DNA of 64,000 bases. Source: Bacillus pumilus. GTDB lineage: Bacteria > Bacillota > Bacilli > Bacillales > Bacillaceae. The DNA lies in NCBI RefSeq assembly GCF_002744245.1, contig NZ_NKHG01000118.1, positions 53,635-117,634 on the forward strand. The letters run 5' to 3'. Below are positions 56,336 to 64,000 of this stretch, one piece after another. Within the stretch, counting starts at the first letter, position 1. Every line of letters starts with the position of its first letter. The translations under genes and the position numbers were made by a program. Below the pieces are notes generated by a model that was given only the letters and a program-made list of their open reading frames with translations, searched no databases and was not told where the DNA came from.

Positions 56336-57472
56336 ATGAAATTCACGATTCAAAAAGATCGTCTTGTTGAAAGTGTCCAAGATGTATTAAAGGCTGTTTC
56401 CTCTAGAACAACGATTCCTATTTTGACAGGGATTAAAATTGTTGCATCTGATGAGGGAGTTTCTCTTACAGGAAGTGATTCTGATATCTCAATTGAATCT
56501 TTTATTCCTCAAAGAGATGGAGATTTAGAAGTCATTACAATTAATCGTCCGGGAAGTATTGTGCTTCAGGCTCGCTTCTTTAGTGAAATCGTTAAGAAAC
56601 TGCCAATGTCTACAGTCGAAATTGAAGTAGAACAAAACCACCTAACCATCATTCGCTCTGGTTCAGCGGAATTTAATTTAAATGGCTTAGATGCTGAAGA
56701 ATATCCGCATCTGCCTCAAATTGAAGAGCATCATGCATTTCAAATTCCAACTGATCTGCTCAAAAACTTAATTCGCCAAACCGTTTTTGCGGTGTCCACC
56801 TCAGAAACACGACCTATCTTGACAGGTGTAAACTGGAAGGTAGAAAAAGGTGAATTAATATGCACTGCAACGGATAGTCACCGTCTTGCTTTAAGAAAAG
56901 CGAAGTTAGATATGAACGAGGAAAGCTCGTACAATGTGGTCATTCCAGGGAAGAGTTTAACAGAGCTAAGTAAAATTCTTGATGATGGACAAGACCTTGT
57001 AAGCATCGTGATTACTGAGACACAAGTTCTCTTTAAAGCACAAAACGTGCTGTTCTTCTCAAGATTGTTAGATGGTAATTATCCTGATACAGCCCGTCTC
57101 ATCCCGCAAGAAAGTAAAACGGATGTTGTGGTGAACACGAAGGAATTCTTACAAGCCATTGATCGCGCATCTCTATTGGCAAGAGAGGGACGTAATAACG
57201 TTGTGAAACTGTCTGCTGATCCGGCGCAAAGTCTTGAAATTTCTTCTAATTCTCCTGAAATCGGTAAAGTGGTTGAAACTGTTCAAGCGGATGACATTAA
57301 GGGGGAGGAACTAAAGATCTCCTTTAGTCCGAAGTATATGCTGGATGCTTTAAAAGTATTAGAGGGAACAGACATTCATGTCAGCTTCACTGGTGCGATG
57401 AGGCCATTTCTTTTACGCACGCCGAATGATGATTCAATCCTGCAATTGATTCTTCCAGTCAGAACGTATTAA
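56336..57472 (+). CDS. dnaN: DNA polymerase III beta sliding clamp
   Basis: This 378-residue protein has three clamp domains, with SSRTTIPILTGIKI and ATDSHRLALRKA. It encircles DNA and tethers polymerase. AGGAGG precedes ATG 56336. Confidence 0.98.
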   Translation: MKFTIQKDRLVESVQDVLKAVSSRTTIPILTGIKIVASDEGVSLTGSDSDISIESFIPQRDGDLEVITINRPGSIVLQARFFSEIVKKLPMSTVEIEVEQNHLTIIRSGSAEFNLNGLDAEEYPHLPQIEEHHAFQIPTDLLKNLIRQTVFAVSTSETRPILTGVNWKVEKGELICTATDSHRLALRKAKLDMNEESSYNVVIPGKSLTELSKILDDGQDLVSIVITETQVLFKAQNVLFFSRLLDGNYPDTARLIPQESKTDVVVNTKEFLQAIDRASLLAREGRNNVVKLSADPAQSLEISSNSPEIGKVVETVQADDIKGEELKISFSPKYMLDALKVLEGTDIHVSFTGAMRPFLLRTPNDDSILQLILPVRTY

Positions 57473-57486
57473 TTTGATCTAAAATG

Positions 57487-57514
57487 GCTGCTGTGTGAGT
57501 GCACAGCAGCTTTT
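57487..57514 (+). terminator. Terminator after dnaN
   Basis: GCTGCTGTG pairs with CACAGCAGC and is followed by TTTT. Confidence 0.85.
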
Positions 57515-57622
57515 CTTCTCGTTTACCATGCATTCTTTCATCCCAGTTTGCTTTCCCCCTTTCCTTCTTGTCTTGTTTTTTAGTACAATTAGATATTAGT
57601 GATATTGAAAGAGGTCGATACA

Positions 57623-57838
57623 ATGCCTAAACTTATAACCATTGAAACAGAAATGATTACATTAGGGCAGTTTTTGAAATTAGCCGAAGTCATCCAATCT
57701 GGCGGAATGGCGAAATGGTTTTTAAGTGAACATGAGGTGTTCATTAATCAAGAGCCAGATAATAGACGGGGACGTAAATTATACCCAGGAGATGTTGTCG
57801 AGATTGAAGGATATGGCACATTTCAAGTTGTGAATTAG
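57623..57838 (+). CDS. yaaA: S4-domain RNA-binding protein YaaA
   Basis: This 71-residue protein has the S4 RNA-binding core (EMITLGQFLKLAEVIQSGGMAK) and ends in VVEIEGYGTFQVV. It sits between dnaN and recF as in B. subtilis and has been linked to ribosome assembly. ATG 57623 follows AAAGAGGT. Confidence 0.94.
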   Translation: MPKLITIETEMITLGQFLKLAEVIQSGGMAKWFLSEHEVFINQEPDNRRGRKLYPGDVVEIEGYGTFQVVN

Positions 57839-57854
57839 AAACGGGTGACAATAC

Positions 57855-58967
57855 ATGTACATTCAGAGTCTGGCGTTAACCTCATACCGAAACTATGGAC
57901 ACACCGAACTTCAATTCGACAATAAGGTCAATGTCATGATCGGTGAGAACGCTCAAGGTAAAACGAACTTGATGGAAGCGATCTATGTATTGTCGATGGC
58001 AAAGTCTCATCGTACGTCAAATGATAAAGAACTTATCCGGTGGGACGAAGACTATGCTAAAATAGAAGGTAGAGTCATCAAAAAAAACGGTCCACTCCCA
58101 ATGCAGCTTGTGATCTCAAAAAAAGGGAAAAAGGGAAAGGTCAATCACATTGAACAACAGAAGCTCAGTCACTATGTTGGTGCTTTAAACACCATCATGT
58201 TTGCACCGGAGGATCTGAATCTTGTAAAGGGCAGCCCGCAAATCCGCAGAAGATTCCTCGACATGGAGATTGGACAAGTTTCTGCTGTCTACTTGCATGA
58301 TTTATCGCTCTATCAAAAAATCCTCTCGCAGCGAAATCATTACTTGAAACAATTGCAAACAAGAAAGCAAACGGATCAAGCGATGCTGGAGATTTTAACA
58401 GAGCAGTTGATTGATGCGGCAGCGAAGGTTGTCAAAAGACGACTTACTTTTACGAAACAGCTTGAAAAATGGGCGCAGCCGTTGCATTTCGGGATTTCTA
58501 GAGAGCTAGAAACACTCACGCTCCAATACCAGACGGCGGTAGAGGTATCAGAAGCGTCAGACTTGTCGAAAATAAAGAATAGCTATGAAGAATCGTTTCA
58601 GAAACTAAGAGACAGAGAAATAGACCGAGGGGTGACACTGTGGGGACCTCACAGAGATGACCTTCTTTTCTTTGTGAATGGTCGGGATGTTCAGACATAT
58701 GGCTCTCAAGGGCAGCAAAGAACTACAGCTCTTTCACTAAAGCTGGCAGAAATTGATCTGATACACGAAGAAATCGGTGAATACCCAATTCTTCTACTCG
58801 ATGATGTTTTATCTGAACTTGATGATTACAGACAGTCTCATTTGCTCCATACCATTCAGGGACGTGTACAAACCTTCGTCACCACAACAAGTGTTGAAGG
58901 CATCGATCACGCCACACTGAAAGAAGCGGAAATTTTTAGAGTAGCCAGTGGAAAAGTAATTGACTGA
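57855..58967 (+). CDS. recF: DNA replication/repair protein RecF
   Basis: This 370-residue SMC-like ATPase has Walker [14 protein letters not shown], the signature [18 protein letters not shown] and Walker [12 protein letters not shown]. It helps load RecA at gaps. Confidence 0.97.
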   Translation: MYIQSLALTSYRNYGHTELQFDNKVNVMIGENAQGKTNLMEAIYVLSMAKSHRTSNDKELIRWDEDYAKIEGRVIKKNGPLPMQLVISKKGKKGKVNHIEQQKLSHYVGALNTIMFAPEDLNLVKGSPQIRRRFLDMEIGQVSAVYLHDLSLYQKILSQRNHYLKQLQTRKQTDQAMLEILTEQLIDAAAKVVKRRLTFTKQLEKWAQPLHFGISRELETLTLQYQTAVEVSEASDLSKIKNSYEESFQKLRDREIDRGVTLWGPHRDDLLFFVNGRDVQTYGSQGQQRTTALSLKLAEIDLIHEEIGEYPILLLDDVLSELDDYRQSHLLHTIQGRVQTFVTTTSVEGIDHATLKEAEIFRVASGKVID

Positions 58968-58984
58968 TAAATGAGGTGTGAGTC

Positions 58985-59230
58985 TTGTATATTCATTTAG
59001 GTGATGATTGTGTTGTTTCTACACGAGAGATTGTCGCAATTGTTGATTACAAAATGAGGTCATCTTCTGTTGTAGAAGAATTTCTTCAAAAACAAGAGGA
59101 ACAAGTCATTTCGTTGTCACAAGGGACACCCAAATCCATTGTCGTCACAACTGAATCCGTTTATTACTCTCCTCTTTCCTCAAGCACGCTCAAAAAACGT
59201 GCTTCATTTGTGATTGAAATTGAAGTCTAA
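58985..59230 (+). CDS. remB: RemB (YaaB), extracellular-matrix regulatory protein
   Basis: This 81-residue protein of the DUF370/RemA-like family lies between recF and gyrB. It starts at TTG 58985 behind GAGGTG (YIHLGDDCVVSTREIVAIVDY). In B. subtilis RemB affects matrix gene expression. Confidence 0.9.
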   Translation: MYIHLGDDCVVSTREIVAIVDYKMRSSSVVEEFLQKQEEQVISLSQGTPKSIVVTTESVYYSPLSSSTLKKRASFVIEIEV

Positions 59231-59275
59231 AAGCTCAATTCATATAAATATATCGTTTAAGAAAAGTGTAGGTGA

Positions 59276-61204
<1,929 letters not shown>

Positions 61205-61221
61205 ATAGGTCCCCCCCTGAG

Positions 61222-61258
61222 AACAACCTTATTTCTTGTTTGGAATAAGGTTGTTTTT
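61222..61258 (+). terminator. Terminator between gyrB and gyrA
   Basis: AACAACCTTATT pairs with AATAAGGTTGTT and is followed by TTT. gyrA would then need its own promoter; TATAAT at 61350-61355 is a candidate -10. Confidence 0.8.
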
Positions 61259-61437
61259 CAAGAAACAGGGCTGTGAAACGAATGTCCTGGTTTTCCGCGT
61301 TTTCGCTGATTTTCTAGTAAATAAATGTGTATAACACCAAGATTATTGATATAATGTAGAATAGTCTTGTGAAGATAAATACATATTTTACTCCCACATA
61401 ATTTATTTCATGTGATACGTAAAGGGAGGTTCTTATA

Positions 61438-63948
61438 GTGAGTGAACAACATACACCAAATGTACGCGAAGTGAATATTAGCCAAGAAATGCGTACGTCA
61501 TTTTTAGATTATGCAATGAGTGTTATTGTTTCGCGTGCGTTACCAGATGTACGAGACGGATTAAAGCCCGTGCACCGAAGAATTTTGTATGCGATGAATG
61601 ACCTAGGTATGACAAGTGATAAACCATTTAAGAAATCTGCACGTATCGTTGGGGAAGTTATCGGTAAGTACCACCCTCACGGTGATAGCGCTGTATACGA
61701 AGCAATGGTTCGGATGGCGCAAGATTTCAACTATCGTAATATGCTAGTTGAAGGACATGGAAACTTTGGTTCAGTCGATGGAGACGGTGCAGCGGCTATG
61801 CGTTATACCGAGGCGCGTCTATCGAAGATTTCGATGGAGATCCTCCGTGATATCACAAAGGATACCATTGATTATCAAGATAACTATGATGGCAGTGAAA
61901 GAGAGCCAGTCGTGATGCCTGCTAGATTCCCGAACTTATTGGTCAACGGGGCAACAGGAATCGCTGTAGGGATGGCAACCAATATCCCGCCTCACCAACT
62001 AGGTGAAGTGATTGATGGGGTATTGGCGATTAGTCAAAACCCAGAAATGACCATACAGGAATTAATGGATATCATTCCAGGTCCAGATTTCCCAACTGCG
62101 GGACAGATCATTGGTCGAAGCGGTATTCGTAAGGCATATGAAACGGGCCGAGGCTCTATTACCCTACGTGCAAAATCAATTATTGAAGAAACATCTAGCG
62201 GTAAACAGCGAATCGTCATCAATGAAATCCCATATCAGGTCAACAAAGCCCGTTTGATCGAAAAAATCGCTGATCTTGTCCGTGATAAAAAGATTGATGG
62301 CATTACAGATCTGCGTGATGAGTCAGATCGTAATGGTATGCGGATTGTCATTGAACTGAGAAGAGATGCGAACGTCCATGTTCTATTAAACAATCTTTAT
62401 AAACAAACGACACTTCAAACTTCATTCGGTATCAACTTGCTTGCACTTGTTGATGGACAGCCGAAAGTCTTATCTCTCAAACAATGCCTTGAATATTATC
62501 TTGAGCATCAGAAAGTGATCATTCGAAGAAGAACAGCGTATGAGCTACGTAAAGCTGAAGCTAGAGCGCATATTCTAGAAGGCTTAAGAATTGCCCTTGA
62601 TCACTTAGATGAAGTCATTTCTTTAATTAGAAGCTCTCAAACTGCTGAAATTGCAAGAAATGGTTTAATGGAAAACTATAGCTTGTCTGAAAAACAAGCA
62701 CAAGCCATTCTTGATATGCGACTTCAGCGCTTGACAGGCTTGGAAAGAGAAAAGATAGAAGATGAATACAAAGGACTTGTCGACTTGATTGCTGAATTGA
62801 AAGCCATTCTAGCAGACAATGAGAAAGTTCTTGAAATCATTAGAGAAGAATTAACAGAAATCAAAGAACGCTTCAATGATACGCGTCGAACTGAAATTGT
62901 GACAGCGGGTATAGAAACAATCGAAGACGAGGACTTGATTCCTGTTGAAAACATTGTGATTACACTGACTCACAATGGTTATATTAAACGCCTGCCTGCA
63001 TCAACATACCGCAGTCAAAAAAGAGGCGGTAAAGGTGTACAAGGAATGGGAACAAACGAAGACGACTTTGTTGAACAGTTGATCTCAACATCGACTCACG
63101 ATACGATCCTCTTCTTCTCTAACAAAGGGAAGGTCTATCGTGCGAAGGGATATGAGATTCCTGAATTTGGACGGACAGCGAAAGGGATACCAATTATTAA
63201 CCTTCTTGAAGTAGAAAAGGGAGAGTGGATTAACGCCATTATTCCAGTAAGTGAATTTGATGAAAATTCATACCTCTTCTTTACAACAAGACATGGTGTA
63301 TCGAAACGAACGTCATTGTCTCAGTTTGCAAACATTCGAAACAACGGTTTGATTGCACTAAGCCTGCGTGACGAAGATGAACTAATGGCCGTCCGTTTAA
63401 CCAATGGAGAAAAGCAAATCATCATTGGAACGAAAAAAGGTATGCTGATTCGTTTCCACGAGACAGATGTTCGTGAAATGGGACGTACGGCGGCTGGAGT
63501 CAAAGGGATCACACTTTCTGAGGATGACATCGTTGTTGGAATGGAAATTCTTGAGCCAGATGCCAACGTATTGATCGTAACCGAAAAAGGTTATGGCAAA
63601 TTAACGTCTGAAAAAGAATATCGTGTTCAAAGTCGTGGCGGAAAAGGTCTTAAAACATGCAAGATTACTGACAACAACGGTCCCCTTGTCACAGTGAAGG
63701 CGACCAATGCTGAAGCCGAAGAAGATTTGATGATTATTACAGGGAGCGGTGTCATCATTCGTATGGCCGTTTCAGACATCTCTACAACAGGACGAGTCAC
63801 TCAAGGTGTCCGCCTGATCCGTCTAGGTGATGACGAGCATGTCGCAACAGTGGCATTAGTTGAACAATCACAAGAAGATGATGAAGAAAATAGTGAAGAG
63901 AATGTAGAAAACGCAGAGTCAGATCAAGAGCAATCTGAGCAAAAATAA
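61438..63948 (+). CDS. gyrA: DNA gyrase subunit A
   Basis: This 836-residue protein has the catalytic tyrosine in [13 protein letters not shown], the quinolone-resistance region [18 protein letters not shown] with wild-type Ser and Glu, the GyrA-box QKRGGKG and an acidic C-terminal tail. It starts at GTG 61438 behind AAAGGGAGG. Confidence 0.98.
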   Translation: MSEQHTPNVREVNISQEMRTSFLDYAMSVIVSRALPDVRDGLKPVHRRILYAMNDLGMTSDKPFKKSARIVGEVIGKYHPHGDSAVYEAMVRMAQDFNYRNMLVEGHGNFGSVDGDGAAAMRYTEARLSKISMEILRDITKDTIDYQDNYDGSEREPVVMPARFPNLLVNGATGIAVGMATNIPPHQLGEVIDGVLAISQNPEMTIQELMDIIPGPDFPTAGQIIGRSGIRKAYETGRGSITLRAKSIIEETSSGKQRIVINEIPYQVNKARLIEKIADLVRDKKIDGITDLRDESDRNGMRIVIELRRDANVHVLLNNLYKQTTLQTSFGINLLALVDGQPKVLSLKQCLEYYLEHQKVIIRRRTAYELRKAEARAHILEGLRIALDHLDEVISLIRSSQTAEIARNGLMENYSLSEKQAQAILDMRLQRLTGLEREKIEDEYKGLVDLIAELKAILADNEKVLEIIREELTEIKERFNDTRRTEIVTAGIETIEDEDLIPVENIVITLTHNGYIKRLPASTYRSQKRGGKGVQGMGTNEDDFVEQLISTSTHDTILFFSNKGKVYRAKGYEIPEFGRTAKGIPIINLLEVEKGEWINAIIPVSEFDENSYLFFTTRHGVSKRTSLSQFANIRNNGLIALSLRDEDELMAVRLTNGEKQIIIGTKKGMLIRFHETDVREMGRTAAGVKGITLSEDDIVVGMEILEPDANVLIVTEKGYGKLTSEKEYRVQSRGGKGLKTCKITDNNGPLVTVKATNAEAEEDLMIITGSGVIIRMAVSDISTTGRVTQGVRLIRLGDDEHVATVALVEQSQEDDEENSEENVENAESDQEQSEQK

Positions 63949-63966
63949 AGCCGGTTTTTCCCGGCT
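63949..63966 (+). other. Short hairpin after gyrA
   Basis: AGCCGG pairs with CCGGCT around TTTTTC right after the gyrA stop. It lacks a T-run, so terminator function is uncertain; the window ends soon after. Confidence 0.4.
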
Positions 63967-64000
63967 CAGCGTGTAGACAAACCCTCGCATTCGGTGTCAG

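Noticed and set aside
61660..61740. Quinolone-resistance changes in gyrA
   Set aside because: The region reads [12 protein letters not shown] with wild-type Ser and Glu.

Overview
The window is the replication-origin region of a low-GC, spore-forming Bacillus. It carries dnaA, dnaN, recF, gyrB and gyrA to the right of a two-part oriC, and rpmH, rnpA, spoIIIJ, jag, mnmE, mnmG, rsmG, noc, soj and spo0J to the left, in the order seen in Bacillus subtilis. Protein details, such as the katX-type catalase, point to the B. pumilus / safensis / altitudinis group. That species-level call is inference from memory, not a search result.

Layout. From 1 to 2.1 kb lies a bacillibactin-iron locus: the end of a Btr-like regulator, a FeuA-like binding lipoprotein behind a Fur box, and a BesA-like esterase. 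From 2.2 to 7.0 kb are yycC-yycB and the convergent yybS-gdpP-rplI operon. From about 7.2 to 28.8 kb is a catabolic island between yybS and ppaC, with a parS site at its left edge. It has two modules separated by a decayed ydgI nitroreductase. Module A (8.0-14.4 kb) is a sigma-54 activator divergent from an aldehyde dehydrogenase, a class III aminotransferase and an amino acid/amine permease, with a consensus -24/-12 promoter. Module B (15.1-28.5 kb) is a 4-hydroxyphenylacetate / homoprotocatechuate meta-cleavage cluster (hpaI, hpaE, hpaB, hpaD, an aldehyde dehydrogenase, a dedicated FAD-synthetase-like protein, hpaG1, hpaG2, hpaF). It has a divergent LysR regulator, an iron-type alcohol dehydrogenase, and an SSS-family symporter with a DUF485 partner behind a cre site. 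From 29.2 to 37.1 kb are ppaC, sigV-rsiV (lysozyme stress), a frameshifted catalase, and an MhqR-type quinone/aldehyde-stress set (mhqO, mhqD, a WrbA-like flavodoxin). From 37.2 kb onward is the conserved origin block: rpsF-ssb-rpsR, ychF, yyzM, a few lineage-specific genes, the chromosome-segregation genes, tRNA-modification genes, oriC and the gyrase genes.

How the genes work together. In module B, HpaB hydroxylates 4-hydroxyphenylacetate, HpaD opens the ring, and HpaE, HpaF, HpaG and HpaI take the product to pyruvate and succinate semialdehyde. The extra aldehyde dehydrogenase or the iron alcohol dehydrogenase could remove the semialdehyde. Module A could convert an amine to an aldehyde and then to an acid. 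If the amine is aromatic (for example tyramine), it would feed module B; this is a hypothesis. Two usual steps, the flavin reductase HpaC and the hydratase HpaH, are not visible in the window. The right half is housekeeping: initiation (DnaA, DnaA boxes, DnaA-trios), segregation (Soj, Spo0J, parS, Noc) and topology (gyrase).
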